DNA from: Pseudomonas sp. WN033
Lineage (GTDB): Bacteria > Pseudomonadota > Gammaproteobacteria > Pseudomonadales > Pseudomonadaceae
NCBI GenBank assembly: GCA_002287035.1
Contig: NSKG01000008.1
Span: 140,078-204,077, forward strand
Length of the DNA stretch: 64,000 bases
Direction: 5' to 3'
The notes under the pieces are model-generated. The model was given only the letters and a program-made list of their open reading frames with translations. It searched no databases and was not told the DNA's origin. A program made the translations under genes and the position numbers. Below, one piece after another: positions 48,668 through 59,834 of this stretch. Every line of letters begins with the position of its first letter. Positions within the stretch are counted from its first letter, which is position 1.

Positions 48668-48894
48668 TGTACATCTCCCGGCATGCCTGAATTGAAAGGC
48701 ATACGACAAGCGCCGCATGCGATTGCATTGCTGGGCAGTTGGCAACTGGCCATGAAAAGCACAAGGTGGGCCCTTGGACGATCGGCTGGATCGAGGGTTT
48801 TGTTATTGGTGGGCTTGCGGGTGGGAAGGACAGCACCTGTGCTGGTAATGGGTAGTTACCGTGTATGCACAGGTGTTCAGGCAGGTCCTTCAAC

Positions 48895-48915
48895 AAAAAA
48901 GGGTGACGAGCACCC
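48895..48915 (-). terminator. Possible minus-strand intrinsic terminator without an upstream gene
   Basis: Read on the minus strand, GGGTG-CTCGT-CACCC is followed by six T. The stem is only 5 bp, though all but one pair is GC. No minus-strand ORF lies to its right before pdxB, so it would end either an unrecognised small RNA or nothing. Low certainty. Confidence 0.35.
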
Positions 48916-49128
48916 GGTCGTATCGTGGCGTCTTAGAGTGTTCTCAGAACTTTTGAGTCACAAAAAGACTTTATGGGCTCAGTTAAGCAGTGTCTTGCTG
49001 ATGATGCAAGTGGGCGTCTGTAGGCTCCGGATGAACGGCAATGCTGGACGGGCCGGGTGGCAGCCGGGACAATCGCGATACGCTATGTTCACTCGGTTGC
49101 TGGTGGGCTGTTAAGTACTTTTAGGGAA

Positions 49129-49198
49129 ACACTGATTAAATCAGTGTCTGACACTCCCAGGGATTGCGCGGAGATTGGTGTATGGCTTGGGTCGCGCG
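49129..49198. repeat. Palindrome plus dispersed repeat upstream of pdxB
   Basis: ACACTGATTAAATCAGTGT (49129-49147) is a near-perfect palindrome; a diverged partner is at 51842-51864. It is followed by ACACTCCCAGGGATTGCGCG (49151-49170) and, after a gap, GTCGCGCG (49191-49198), which matches 19501-19553 in order and spacing with substitutions and small gaps. The pdxB ribosome-binding site lies just beyond. Confidence 0.75.
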
Positions 49199-49231
49199 AA
49201 CTGCCGTGCCCAGGCTAATGGAGAAGCTCAG

Positions 49232-50380
49232 ATGCATATTGTTGCCGATGAAAACATCCCCCTGCTCGATGAGTGCTTTGCCGGGCTGGGAAACATTACC
49301 CGTTTGCCTGGCCGGGCCATAGATCGTGCTGCCTTGCGTCAGGCCGATGTGCTGCTGGTGCGCTCGGTGACCCAGGTCGATCAGGAACTGCTCAGGGATA
49401 CGCCGGTACGGTTTGTTGGCACTTGCACCATAGGCACCGACCACCTGGATCTTGATGGTTTGCGCGGGATCGGAGTCAGCCTGGCCAGTGCGCCGGGTTG
49501 CAATGCCCGCGGGGTGGTGGAATATGTGCTCAGTTGTCTGCTGACGCTGGCCGAGCGCCGTGCTACCGACTGGCGCCAGCAGCGAGTCGGGATTGTCGGG
49601 GTCGGGGAGGTTGGTAGTCGTTTGGTCAGGGTTTTGACCACGCTGGGTGTTGAATGCCTGCTGTGTGATCCGCCTCGGGCGGCACGGGGCGAAACAGGTT
49701 TTGTCGGGCTGGATGAGCTGATCGCCCAGGCTGATGTGATCAGTCTGCATGTGCCGCTGAGCCGTGAGGGTGCTCACCCGACCTGGCATCTGTTCGATCA
49801 GGCTCGGCTGCAGGCTTTGCGTCCGAATGCCTGGCTGATCAACAGCAGTCGTGGCCCGGTGATCGACAATGCCGCGCTGGAACAGGTTATGACTGAGCGT
49901 CAGGATTTGGCGTTGGCACTGGATGTTTGGGAGCACGAGCCCTGGGTTGCCCGTTCACTGGCGGCCCGCTGTGAGTTGGCCACTCCGCACATCGCTGGCT
50001 ACAGCCTGGATGGCAAGTTGCGCGGCACCGAGCAGATCTATCAGGCGTTTTGCCGGTTTCTGGGTATTGACCCCGAGTTGTCGCTGGGGCAGTTGGCGCC
50101 GCAGGATGGGTTGGCTGAGTTGCAGTTGAGCGCGGCAACGCCAACGGACTGGCTGCTGAGCCGGGCGCTGCGCTGGGTCTATGATGTGCGCGATGACGAT
50201 GCCCGGTTTCGCCGGATGTTGGCCGAGGCCGGGGATGATGCGGCTTTGCGCGCCGGCTTTGACCGGCTGCGCAAGGATTATCCGCTGCGGCGCGAATGCG
50301 CCCATCTGCGCCTGAGCGCGGATGCAGGGCTGTCGGCCGAGCAGGCGCGGCTGTTCAGCGAACTGGGGTTCAGCGTCTGA
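49232..50380 (+). CDS. pdxB: Erythronate-4-phosphate dehydrogenase
   Basis: 382 residues. MHIVADENIPLLDECFAGLG is the characteristic PdxB start; VGIVGVGEVGSRLVRVLTTLG (about 121-141) is the NAD-binding loop and DVWEHEP with the downstream TPHIAGYSLDGKLRG the catalytic end; a PdxB-specific C-terminal domain follows. It makes a precursor of pyridoxal phosphate. The ATG at 49232 is preceded by GGAGA; a frame extending 57 bases upstream runs through repeat sequence and is rejected. The 3' end overlaps a small convergent gene by 11 bases. Confidence 0.94.
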   Translation: MHIVADENIPLLDECFAGLGNITRLPGRAIDRAALRQADVLLVRSVTQVDQELLRDTPVRFVGTCTIGTDHLDLDGLRGIGVSLASAPGCNARGVVEYVLSCLLTLAERRATDWRQQRVGIVGVGEVGSRLVRVLTTLGVECLLCDPPRAARGETGFVGLDELIAQADVISLHVPLSREGAHPTWHLFDQARLQALRPNAWLINSSRGPVIDNAALEQVMTERQDLALALDVWEHEPWVARSLAARCELATPHIAGYSLDGKLRGTEQIYQAFCRFLGIDPELSLGQLAPQDGLAELQLSAATPTDWLLSRALRWVYDVRDDDARFRRMLAEAGDDAALRAGFDRLRKDYPLRRECAHLRLSADAGLSAEQARLFSELGFSV

Positions 50381-50585
50381 TCTGAGCCTGGCGGGCGGCC
50401 ATGCTGCTGCATTCAAGTGCCCGACAGGCTTGCTGAACCATCTGCTCGGTAATGGCGATTTCCCGTCCCTGCTCATCGATCAGCCAGCCACCGGTCGATT
50501 GCACCGAGGGCTGCTGGGCAGCAGGGGTGTTGGCGATATTGTAAAGGGCGTTCAGGTTCACGGAATGCTCTCTCTTTTTAGTCAT
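50370..50585 (-). CDS. Small conserved hypothetical protein
   Basis: 71 residues from the ATG at 50585, or 64 if a GTG at 50564 with AGAGAGAG in front is used. The product (NLNALYNIANTPAAQQPSVQ, then GGWLIDEQGREIAITEQMVQQACRALE) is small and cytoplasmic, with no recognised domain. The second half, an invariant-looking GGWLIDEQGREIAITE, reads like a compact folded unit. It overlaps the 3' end of pdxB and is divergent from the NAD-kinase-like gene. I cannot assign a function. Confidence 0.6.
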   Translation of the reverse strand: MTKKREHSVNLNALYNIANTPAAQQPSVQSTGGWLIDEQGREIAITEQMVQQACRALECSSMAARQAQIRR

Positions 50586-50674
50586 GGCTTGGTTGCCTGC
50601 TTTCGTGCTTACGGGCGCAGGATATGGCACCACAATGACGACTTTGTGACACATGGCAACTGACAGGACTTGTA

Positions 50675-51805
50675 ATGCAAACACCGTTCCGACTTGGACT
50701 GATCATCAATCCGCTGGCGGGCCTGGGTGGGCAGGCGGGGCTCAAGGGGAGCGATGGCGTGGCCGAGCAAGCTCTGGCCATGGGGATCGAGCCGCGAGCC
50801 CAGGCCCGGGTACGGGTGGCACTGGAGGCCTTGCTGCCGCTGCGTGAGCGAATCCAGATTCTGAGCGCACCCGGCCCGATGGGGGCGGACCTGCTTGGCG
50901 AGATGGGGTTCGACTTCGAGCAGATTGGTGAACTGGCTGGAGCCCAGACCAGTGCTGCGGATACCGAGCGCATTGCCGCCCAGATCCAGACCCAGGGGGT
51001 TGATCTGCTGCTGTTTGCCGGCGGCGATGGCACGGCGCGCAATATCTGCCACAGCGCCCGCCCGGGGCAACTGGTCTTGGGTGTACCCGCCGGGGTCAAG
51101 ATCCACTCCGGGGTTTATGCGGTCAATCCACGTGCGGCGGGTGAATTGGTCAGTCTGCTGGTACAGGGGGATCTGGTGCGTCTGGCCGAGGCGGATGTCC
51201 GCGATATCGACGAGGAAGCCTTCCGCCAGGGCAGTGTGCGCACCCGGCACTACGGTGAGCTGGCAGTGCCCCAGGAAGGGCGTTTCGTTCAGCAGGTCAA
51301 GCAGGGCGGGCGCGAGCTGGAAACCCTGGTACTCGATGATATCGGCGCCTGGTTGCAGGAGGAGCAGGCCTCAGACCGGTTCTGGATCATGGGGCCGGGC
51401 TCGACCACGCTGGGCTTGCTCGAGACCATGGGGCTGGAAGGCACCTTGCTGGGTGTGGATGTGCTGCGTGATGGCGAACTGATCGCTACCGATGTCAGCG
51501 AACCGCAGCTCTGGGAGCTGATGCAGCAGGGCGGCGAGTGGCGGATCCTGGTGACCGCAATTGGTGGTCAGGGCCATATCCTTGGGCGTGGCAATCAGCA
51601 GATTTCACCCCGGGTAGTGCGTGCTGCCGGGCTCGACAATCTGTTGGTGGTAGCGACCAAGACCAAGCTCAAGACTCTGCATGGCCGGCCGTTTCTGATT
51701 GACAGCGGTGACCCCGAGCTGGATCAGCAGTTAACCGGACTGCGCCGGGTGCTTAGTGGCTATCGTGAAGAGATGCTGTATCCAGCGAGCTGGAAGGCAG
51801 AGTAG
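50675..51805 (+). CDS. ATP-NAD kinase-like protein
   Basis: 376 residues. FRLGLIINPLAGLGGQAGLKGSDG (about 5-28) and LLLFAGGDGTARNIC (about 110-124) are the diacylglycerol/NAD-kinase superfamily loops, with GGDGT binding ATP; a central beta-rich domain follows with IMGPGSTTLGLLETMGLEGTLLGVDV. This is the ATP-NAD kinase group related to AcoX, longer than NadK (about 295), whose physiological substrate is not settled. AGGAC precedes the ATG. It appears to be a single gene, followed by repeat elements. Confidence 0.8.
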   Translation: MQTPFRLGLIINPLAGLGGQAGLKGSDGVAEQALAMGIEPRAQARVRVALEALLPLRERIQILSAPGPMGADLLGEMGFDFEQIGELAGAQTSAADTERIAAQIQTQGVDLLLFAGGDGTARNICHSARPGQLVLGVPAGVKIHSGVYAVNPRAAGELVSLLVQGDLVRLAEADVRDIDEEAFRQGSVRTRHYGELAVPQEGRFVQQVKQGGRELETLVLDDIGAWLQEEQASDRFWIMGPGSTTLGLLETMGLEGTLLGVDVLRDGELIATDVSEPQLWELMQQGGEWRILVTAIGGQGHILGRGNQQISPRVVRAAGLDNLLVVATKTKLKTLHGRPFLIDSGDPELDQQLTGLRRVLSGYREEMLYPASWKAE

Positions 51806-51841
51806 CCTGGGCGCTAGGCTCGGGTTTATAGGCGGGTTAGA

Positions 51842-51864
51842 GAAACATTGATTAAATCAGTTTC
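51842..51864. repeat. Imperfect GAAAC-ATTGATTAAATCAG-TTTC palindrome
   Basis: This sequence resembles the palindrome at 49129-49147 (shared core TGATTAAATCA) and lies 14 bases before a 123-bp hairpin element. It may be the end of a decayed MITE-like unit. Confidence 0.6.
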
Positions 51865-51877
51865 GGTGTTGGCCCAA

Positions 51878-52000
51878 TTGTCGCTGACCTGTTCTGGACA
51901 CGCCGTGAATACATCCATGTAAGCTCGTAGATGCCATCCCTGGCATCTAACGGTCCAGAACAGGTCAGCGCCAACCGGGCTACTGAGCTTGTGTGCAATT
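51878..52000. repeat. 123-bp hairpin element, copy 2
   Basis: Arms CGCTGACCTGTTCTGGAC (51882-51899) and their exact complement (51953-51970) enclose the same inner hairpin AGATGCCA-TCCC-TGGCATCT (51929-51948). Compared with copy 1 at 32912-33034, arm positions 6 and 7 change from GG to AC while their partners change to GT, preserving the stem. The element fills the space between the NAD-kinase-like gene and htpX. Confidence 0.9.
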
Positions 52001-52008
52001 AAGTGATG

Positions 52009-52032
52009 GCTCCCATGCTCTGCGTGGGAGCC
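52009..52032. repeat. CCCATGCTCTGCGTGGG-type palindrome
   Basis: A 24-base hairpin starting GGCTCCCATGCTCTGCGTGG, the same family as 31391-31415 and 40530-40550, lies 17 bases beyond the htpX stop and may protect the transcript end. Confidence 0.85.
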
Positions 52033-52049
52033 GTGTGGCTGGTGTCCCC

Positions 52050-52940
52050 TTAGCGGTAGTTGCCGGCTCGCAGCGCCGCAATCCGCTGCTCCAGCGGCGG
52101 GTGGCTCATCAGCAAGCCAGCCAGGCCGTGCTTGAGATTGGCGTTGATGCCGAAGGCGGTCAGTTCGCCCGGCATTTCCACCGGAATACCCTGTTCGGCG
52201 CGCAGCCGCTCCAGGGCCGCAATCATGTTGCCGGCTCCGGCTAGTTGGGCGCCGGCGGCATCTGCACGGTATTCGCGTTGGCGCGAGAACCACATGACGA
52301 TGATGCTGGCGAGAATGCCCAGAATCAGTTCGGCAAAAATGGTGGCGATGAAGTAGCCAATCCCCGGACGACCGCTTTCGTTCTTGAATACCGCTCGGTC
52401 GACGAAGTTGCCGATGATACGGGCGAAGAACATCACGAAGGTGTTGACCACACCCTGGATCAGGCTGAGGGTGACCATGTCGCCATTGGCGACATGACCG
52501 ATCTCGTGGGCCATGACTGCGCGTACTTCGTTGGGACTAAAGCGCTGCAGCATGCCGTCGGAAACTGCGACTAGGGAGTCGTTGCGGTTCCAGCCGGTGG
52601 CAAAGGCGTTGGCGGCGCGGGAGGGAAAAATGGCCACCTCAGGCATGCCGATGCCGGCTTCGCGGGCCAGTTCGGCGACGGTATCGACCAGCCACTGTTC
52701 CTGACGGGTTTGCGGCTGGGTGATGACTTGAGCGCCAGTGCCGCGCTTGGCCATCCACTTGGACAGGAACAGCGAGATGAAGGAGCCAGCAAAGCCGATG
52801 ATGGCGCAGAACACCAGTAGGCCGGCCAGGTCCATTCCGCCCTGGCCATCATGGATGCCGAGCCCCAGGATGCTCAGGGTAATGCTGGCTACCAACACAA
52901 TCGCCAGGTTGGTTGCCAGGAATAAAAGTATGCGCATCAT
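52050..52940 (-). CDS. htpX: Membrane zinc metalloprotease HtpX
   Basis: 296 residues. Two N-terminal transmembrane helices (about 4-24 and 33-55), the zinc site HEIGH in [14 protein letters not shown] (about 137-150) and two later hydrophobic segments match HtpX, a heat-inducible inner-membrane protease that clears damaged membrane proteins with FtsH. GGGAG lies 10 bases before the ATG. A second in-frame ATG follows immediately. Place next to the alaA-hypothetical pair follows the P. aeruginosa order. Confidence 0.95.
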   Translation of the reverse strand: MMRILLFLATNLAIVLVASITLSILGLGIHDGQGGMDLAGLLVFCAIIGFAGSFISLFLSKWMAKRGTGAQVITQPQTRQEQWLVDTVAELAREAGIGMPEVAIFPSRAANAFATGWNRNDSLVAVSDGMLQRFSPNEVRAVMAHEIGHVANGDMVTLSLIQGVVNTFVMFFARIIGNFVDRAVFKNESGRPGIGYFIATIFAELILGILASIIVMWFSRQREYRADAAGAQLAGAGNMIAALERLRAEQGIPVEMPGELTAFGINANLKHGLAGLLMSHPPLEQRIAALRAGNYR

Positions 52941-53056
52941 ACGGTTGTAGCTCCCATCGAAAGTAAAATCTACGGTCTGGCCAGCGCCTGCGCAGGCAAG
53001 CCATGGTCCTTTGTGTGGTTATATTGGGTGATTCCTGCTGGCTTTCAATTGTCAGT

Positions 53057-53500
53057 CTATTTCAAATCGTAAGTGCTGCCGGATTTGAAGCAGTGGCGTA
53101 CCGCTTCGGCCAATTGACTGGATGAGCCGCTATGCAGTGCTTCGCGCAGTTTCTGCGCCAGGGTTGCGCGCTGATGGGCGACACTGGCAGGCAGTTCAGG
53201 CTGTTGCCAGTCGAGGCGCGGAGTAGACAGCAGGACAAAGCCGCGTTCACTCAGGCAGCACTGATCCAGGCCTTCTTGGCGAATGCTGCCGGTATGGCGC
53301 AGGAAGCCTTCCTCGGCGAGCCAGAGCATGGCGCTGAAACAGGCCATGTGGCGAGGGGCGGGCACGCCGAAAGGGTCCGGTTCATGCTCGCCGATCAGAT
53401 CGACAACGAACAGCGTCGTCGGCCGGGGGAAACTGCCGTACAGACTCAGCAGTATCCCGGCGACGTCGCGGTAAAAGTCCTCGATGTGCAGGTCCGCCAT
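53057..53500 (-). CDS. Conserved hypothetical protein (PA2829-like by position)
   Basis: 147 residues from the ATG at 53500. The opening MADLHIEDFYRDVAGILLSLYGSFPRP and FSAMLWLAEEGFLRHTGSIRQEGLDQCCLSERGFVLLS suggest a winged-helix-like small domain, with no catalytic motif. It starts 8 bases after the alaA stop, so the two form an operon. The same arrangement (aminotransferase, small hypothetical, htpX) is found in P. aeruginosa as PA2828-PA2830. Function unknown. Confidence 0.7.
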   Translation of the reverse strand: MADLHIEDFYRDVAGILLSLYGSFPRPTTLFVVDLIGEHEPDPFGVPAPRHMACFSAMLWLAEEGFLRHTGSIRQEGLDQCCLSERGFVLLSTPRLDWQQPELPASVAHQRATLAQKLREALHSGSSSQLAEAVRHCFKSGSTYDLK

Positions 53501-53508
53501 GGCGCCGG

Positions 53509-54720
53509 TTACTGCCGGTAATCCTTGAGGAAGTTGGCAATCCGTCCGATGGCCATTTCCAGATCGTCCTTGCGCGGCAGCGAGACAATGCGGAAGTGGT
53601 CGGGCCAAGGCCAGTTGAAGGCGGTACCTTGCACCACCAGGATCTTTTCCTGCAGCAACAGGTCAAGGACCATCTTTTCATCGTTGTGAATCGAATAGAC
53701 CTTGGGGTCCAGACGCGGGAACAGATACAGGGCGCCCTTGGGCTTGGTGCAGGTTACACCGGGAATCTCGTTCAGCAGTTCCCAGGCGGTGTCACGTTGT
53801 TCCAGCAGGCGGCCACCCGGCAATACCAGATCATTGATGCTCTGATAGCCGCCCAGCGCGGTCTGGATCGCGTGCTGCGACGGTACGTTGGCACACAGAC
53901 GCATGGAGGCAAGAATGTCGATGCCTTCGATGTAGCTCTGGGCGCGTTGTTTCGGGCCGCTGATGATCATCCAGCCGGAGCGGAAGCCGGCGACCCGATA
54001 GGACTTGGACAAGCCGTTGAAGGTCAGGCACAGCACATCCGGAGCAACAGCAGCCAGCGATTCGTGCTCAGCACCGTCGTAGAGAATCTTGTCGTAGATT
54101 TCGTCGGCGAACAGGATCAGGTTGTGCTCACGAGCTACCTGAGCCAGTTGTTCGAGCATGTCATGCGAGTACACCGCGCCGGTCGGGTTGTTCGGGTTGA
54201 TTACGACCATGGCCCGGGTGTTGGGGGTGATCTTGCTGCGAATATCTTCGATATCCGGATACCAGTCGGCCTGTTCGTCGCACAGGTAGTGTACCGGCTT
54301 GCCGCCGGACAGGCTCACGGCGGCGGTCCACAGCGGGTAGTCGGGGGCTGGAATCAGCACTTCGTCGCCGTTGTTGAGCAGCCCCTGCATGGCCATCACG
54401 ATCAGCTCGGACACGCCGTTGCCCAGATAAATGTCTTCGATGGTGACGCCGGGAATGCCCTTGGTCTGGGTGTAATGCATGACCGCCTTACGCGCCGAGA
54501 ACAGGCCTTTGGAGTCACTGTAACCCTGGGCGGTAGGCAGGTTGAGGATCACGTCCTGGAGGATTTCCTCCGGTGCTTCGAAGCCAAAGGGTGCAGGGTT
54601 GCCGATGTTCAGCTTGAGGATGCGATGACCTTCTTCCTCGAGGCGCTTGGCGTGGCGCAGAACCGGTCCGCGAATGTCATAACAAACGTTGGCCAGTTTA
54701 TTTGATTTGCTAACCTGCAT
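53509..54720 (-). CDS. alaA: Glutamate-pyruvate aminotransferase (AlaA-type)
   Basis: 403 residues from the ATG at 54720. A fold type I PLP enzyme: [75 protein letters not shown] and the PLP lysine in [16 protein letters not shown] closely match E. coli AlaA (YfbQ). It forms alanine from pyruvate and glutamate. AAGGTAAG lies before the start; a frame extending 48 bases upstream is not needed. It is divergent from msrB. Confidence 0.93.
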   Translation of the reverse strand: MQVSKSNKLANVCYDIRGPVLRHAKRLEEEGHRILKLNIGNPAPFGFEAPEEILQDVILNLPTAQGYSDSKGLFSARKAVMHYTQTKGIPGVTIEDIYLGNGVSELIVMAMQGLLNNGDEVLIPAPDYPLWTAAVSLSGGKPVHYLCDEQADWYPDIEDIRSKITPNTRAMVVINPNNPTGAVYSHDMLEQLAQVAREHNLILFADEIYDKILYDGAEHESLAAVAPDVLCLTFNGLSKSYRVAGFRSGWMIISGPKQRAQSYIEGIDILASMRLCANVPSQHAIQTALGGYQSINDLVLPGGRLLEQRDTAWELLNEIPGVTCTKPKGALYLFPRLDPKVYSIHNDEKMVLDLLLQEKILVVQGTAFNWPWPDHFRIVSLPRKDDLEMAIGRIANFLKDYRQ

Positions 54721-54830
54721 GGTGCTTACCTTGTGATCCCTGGGGGCTGTGCCGGCGGAGTAAAACACGCATCATACGTTGTGCGACACTGACTGGGAAA
54801 GCCCGTTATCAACATCCCGAGGAGACCGGT

Positions 54831-55223
54831 ATGGAGAAAGTAACCAAGTCCGAACAGGCCTGGCGAGATCAGCTTGATGAAGCGCAGTATCACGTGTGCC
54901 GGCTGAAGGGGACCGAGCGCCCGTTTACCGGGGCGTATTACCACAATACGGTTCCAGGGCGTTATCACTGCATCTGTTGCGATGCCGAGCTGTTCGATAC
55001 CGAAACCCAGTTCGATGCCGGCTGTGGCTGGCCCAGTTATTACGCGCCGGTGAATGAGCAGGCTATCGCCACTGCCGAGGATTTCAGTCATGGCATGCAT
55101 CGGATCGAGGTGCTCTGTGCACGCTGTGACGCCCATCTGGGGCATGTGTTTCCCGATGGTCCGCCGCCGACCGGGTTGCGCTATTGTATCAACTCGGTGG
55201 CATTGCGCCTTGAACCGCGTTAG
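54831..55223 (+). CDS. msrB: Peptide-methionine (R)-S-oxide reductase
   Basis: 130 residues. The zinc cysteines are CICCDAELF (two) and [12 protein letters not shown] (two), and the catalytic cysteine lies in [10 protein letters not shown], all as in MsrB. It reduces the R form of methionine sulfoxide in proteins. GAGGAG precedes the ATG. With the glutathione peroxidase gene 45 bases on, it forms an oxidative-defence pair conserved in P. aeruginosa (PA2827-PA2826). Confidence 0.95.
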   Translation: MEKVTKSEQAWRDQLDEAQYHVCRLKGTERPFTGAYYHNTVPGRYHCICCDAELFDTETQFDAGCGWPSYYAPVNEQAIATAEDFSHGMHRIEVLCARCDAHLGHVFPDGPPPTGLRYCINSVALRLEPR

Positions 55224-55268
55224 CCCCACATCGTCATCCCCGAACCAGCCGAGCCAAATGGAGCCAGC

Positions 55269-55763
55269 ATGACAACATACGATAATCCGCTGCACATCCC
55301 CTGCACCACCATCGACAACCGTGAGATCACCCTGGCGGAGTTGGGTGGCAAGGCTTATCTGGTGGTCAATACCGCCAGCAAGTGCGGCTTTACGCCGCAG
55401 TACAAGGGGCTGGAGTCCTTGGCACAGGAGTACGGGGAGCAGGGCTTGCGGGTGGTAGGCTTTCCCTGCAACCAGTTTGGCGCCCAGGAGCCTGGAGATG
55501 AGGGGCAGATCGCCGAGTTCTGTGAACTCAACTATGGCGTGAGTTTTCCCATGTTCAGCAAGATTGAGGTCAACGGCGCCCATGCCCATCCGCTGTATGT
55601 GCAGTTGAAGAAAGCTGCGCCGGGGCTGTTGGGCAGCGAGCGGATCAAGTGGAATTTCACCAAGTTTCTGCTCGATGCCAATGGTCGGGTGATCAAGCGC
55701 TACGCGCCGACTACCGCGCCGGAGCAGCTTAAGGGGGATATTGAGGCGCTGCTCAAACGTTGA
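55269..55763 (+). CDS. Glutathione peroxidase-family protein (Cys type)
   Basis: 164 residues. The catalytic residue is cysteine in NTASKCGFTPQYKGLE (about 37-52), with the partner glutamine and tryptophan motifs GFPCNQFGAQEPG and KWNFTKFLLD in place. It reduces hydroperoxides with thioredoxin or glutathione. GGAGCC precedes the ATG. In P. aeruginosa the matching gene is preceded by the thiol regulator ospR on the other side; here the next gene is the sagS-like kinase directly, convergent with 19 bases between. Confidence 0.93.
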   Translation: MTTYDNPLHIPCTTIDNREITLAELGGKAYLVVNTASKCGFTPQYKGLESLAQEYGEQGLRVVGFPCNQFGAQEPGDEGQIAEFCELNYGVSFPMFSKIEVNGAHAHPLYVQLKKAAPGLLGSERIKWNFTKFLLDANGRVIKRYAPTTAPEQLKGDIEALLKR

Positions 55764-55782
55764 GTGTGATCCCAAGGGGAGG

Positions 55783-58125
<2,343 letters not shown>

Positions 58126-58259
58126 CAGTTTTGGGGAGCATCCTGCCGTCGTTATGCTGTTGAGCTTAGCTTAGTTTGTCTTTGGATCGCAGTCCGTGTT
58201 GTGGTGCCCAATGCGCGCGCATGGCATTCTTGGGCAGTTGTTATCTAGGAGATGTTGTC

Positions 58260-59159
58260 ATGAGTGAAATCACCCAGACCCGCTTTATGCAACGGGTGGT
58301 GGATTTTCTGGAGCGTATGGAGCAGGGCATGCCGTCTCAGCCGCAAGCGGTGGACTGGCACACGGTGTTGGCAGCGCGCTGGGTGGCTGAAGGTGAGGGC
58401 GGGCGTTTGCGGGCGCTGGAGGTCAAGCTGGATACCGGGCTGGATGATCTGGTTGGGGTGGATCGCCAGAAACAGTTGCTGCAAGCCAATACCGAGCAGT
58501 TCGTGGCCGGGCTGCCAGCCAATAACGCCCTGCTTTGGGGCGCACGCGGGACTGGCAAATCATCGCTGGTAAGGGCCCTGTTGGCCGCCTATGCGGGGCA
58601 GGGGCTGCGCCTGATCGAGATCGACAAGGCCGATCTTTTGCATCTGCCGGCCCTGGTTGAGCATATCCGAACGGAGCCGTGGCGGTTTCTGCTGTTCTGT
58701 GATGATCTGGCCTTCGAATCAGACGATCAGGCCTACAAGAGCTTGAAAACCGTGCTGGATGGCAGTGTGGAAGCCAGTCCGGATAACTTGCTGCTCTATG
58801 CCACCTCCAACCGCCGGCACCTGTTGCCGGAGCACAACAGCGATAACCTGGCGTCAAGCATGGTCGATGGTGAGTTGCATCCGGGCGAGGCAATCGAGGA
58901 AAAGATCGCGTTGTCGGATCGCTTTGGGCTGTGGGTTTCGTTCTATCCGTTCAGTCAGGAACATTACCTGAACGTGGTGCGCCACTGGTTGACGCAGCTG
59001 GGTAGGCAGTATGGGCTGAACTGGAGCTGGTCCGAAGGTTTGCAGCAGGAGGCACTGCGCTGGGCCCTGGCGCGTGGCAATCGCAACGGACGCTGCGCTT
59101 ACCAGTTCGCCAGGGCCTGGGTGGGTAAGGCTCTACTGGGGCTGAGTGAGGCTACCTGA
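58260..59159 (+). CDS. DUF815-family AAA+ ATPase
   Basis: 299 residues from the ATG at 58260. GARGTGKSS (about 99-107) is the Walker A loop, LLFCDDLAFE (about 144-153) the Walker B, and LLYATSNRRHLLPE the sensor 1 region; this is the DUF815 family of small AAA+ ATPases, role unknown. It is divergent from the sagS-like gene with 134 bases between and convergent with the GST gene, whose 3' end it overlaps by 27 bases. It corresponds by order to PA2823. Confidence 0.88.
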   Translation: MSEITQTRFMQRVVDFLERMEQGMPSQPQAVDWHTVLAARWVAEGEGGRLRALEVKLDTGLDDLVGVDRQKQLLQANTEQFVAGLPANNALLWGARGTGKSSLVRALLAAYAGQGLRLIEIDKADLLHLPALVEHIRTEPWRFLLFCDDLAFESDDQAYKSLKTVLDGSVEASPDNLLLYATSNRRHLLPEHNSDNLASSMVDGELHPGEAIEEKIALSDRFGLWVSFYPFSQEHYLNVVRHWLTQLGRQYGLNWSWSEGLQQEALRWALARGNRNGRCAYQFARAWVGKALLGLSEAT

Positions 59160-59816
59160 GGCCTTTTCCTTCATCTTGCCCACCAGTTGATGCTCGGCGG
59201 GCAAGAGGGCGCTGACAGTCGAGCGAGCACTGACCTGGCTCAGCAGGGATGACAGGTTGGGCCAGCGCAGCTCGTCGATCAACTCGCCGGCATGGGCGAG
59301 GTTGATCAACTGGCAGGTTACGGCGATATCAGCCAGTGTCAGGCGCTCGCCGACAAAGTAGCGGCGACCATTGAGCAGCCCTTCCAGATAATCGAACAGC
59401 GGCGGCAGCCGCTCGTCCAGTGCCTCGCGGACCTGGGTCTCATCACAATGCTGGCCTACCACCGGCTTGACGATACGGTTGCGAAATACCGCAAAGGTGG
59501 CCCAGGGGGCCAGTTCATAATCGGCGTATTTTTCCAGCCAGCGTACTTGGGCTGCCTGTTGTGGATCGTTGCCGTACAGGCTGGTCTGGCCGTAGGTGTC
59601 CTCCAGGTACTGGGCGATTACGGCGGAGTCGGCCAGGTTCAGTTCGCCGTCACGGATCGCCGGGATACGGCCAAGGGGGCTGATATCCCGATACCAGTCC
59701 GGTTGTTGGAAGGGCGGTACGGGGACGTGCTCGTGGGCGATGCTATGTTCGGCCAGTACGATGCGGACCTTGCGGACAAACGGGGAGAGGATGGCGCCGT
59801 AGAGTGTCAGGGGCAT
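59133..59816 (-). CDS. Glutathione S-transferase
   Basis: 227 residues. The thioredoxin-like N-terminal domain (LYGAILSPFVRKVRIVLAEHSIAHEHVPV, PLGRIPAIRDGELNLADSAVIAQYLED) contains the SPFVRKV start and the cis-proline plus ADS glutathione-binding motif; a helical C-terminal domain follows (FVGERLTLADIAVTCQLINL). It probably conjugates or reduces electrophiles. Its start is 18 bases past the stop of the upstream membrane-protein gene, so the two are likely one operon. Confidence 0.92.
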   Translation of the reverse strand: MPLTLYGAILSPFVRKVRIVLAEHSIAHEHVPVPPFQQPDWYRDISPLGRIPAIRDGELNLADSAVIAQYLEDTYGQTSLYGNDPQQAAQVRWLEKYADYELAPWATFAVFRNRIVKPVVGQHCDETQVREALDERLPPLFDYLEGLLNGRRYFVGERLTLADIAVTCQLINLAHAGELIDELRWPNLSSLLSQVSARSTVSALLPAEHQLVGKMKEKASGSLTQPQ

Positions 59817-59834
59817 ATTAGGTTCCAGTGCGGG

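Larger units (their letters stand above)
48668..49231. other. Gene-poor interval between phaG and pdxB
   Basis: No convincing gene is seen in this 564-base region. It contains a possible minus-strand terminator at 48895-48915, an ACACTGATTAAATCAGTGT palindrome at 49129-49147 and a diverged repeat at 49151-49198. Promoters for phaG and pdxB must lie here but were not resolved. Confidence 0.5.

Noticed and set aside
48668..49114. Plus-strand ORF of about 150 codons between phaG and pdxB
   Set aside because: No recognisable protein features, no ribosome-binding site, and composition unlike the neighbouring genes.
55372..55392. Selenocysteine glutathione peroxidase
   Set aside because: The active-site codon is TGC (Cys), not TGA, and no selenocysteine insertion element is needed.
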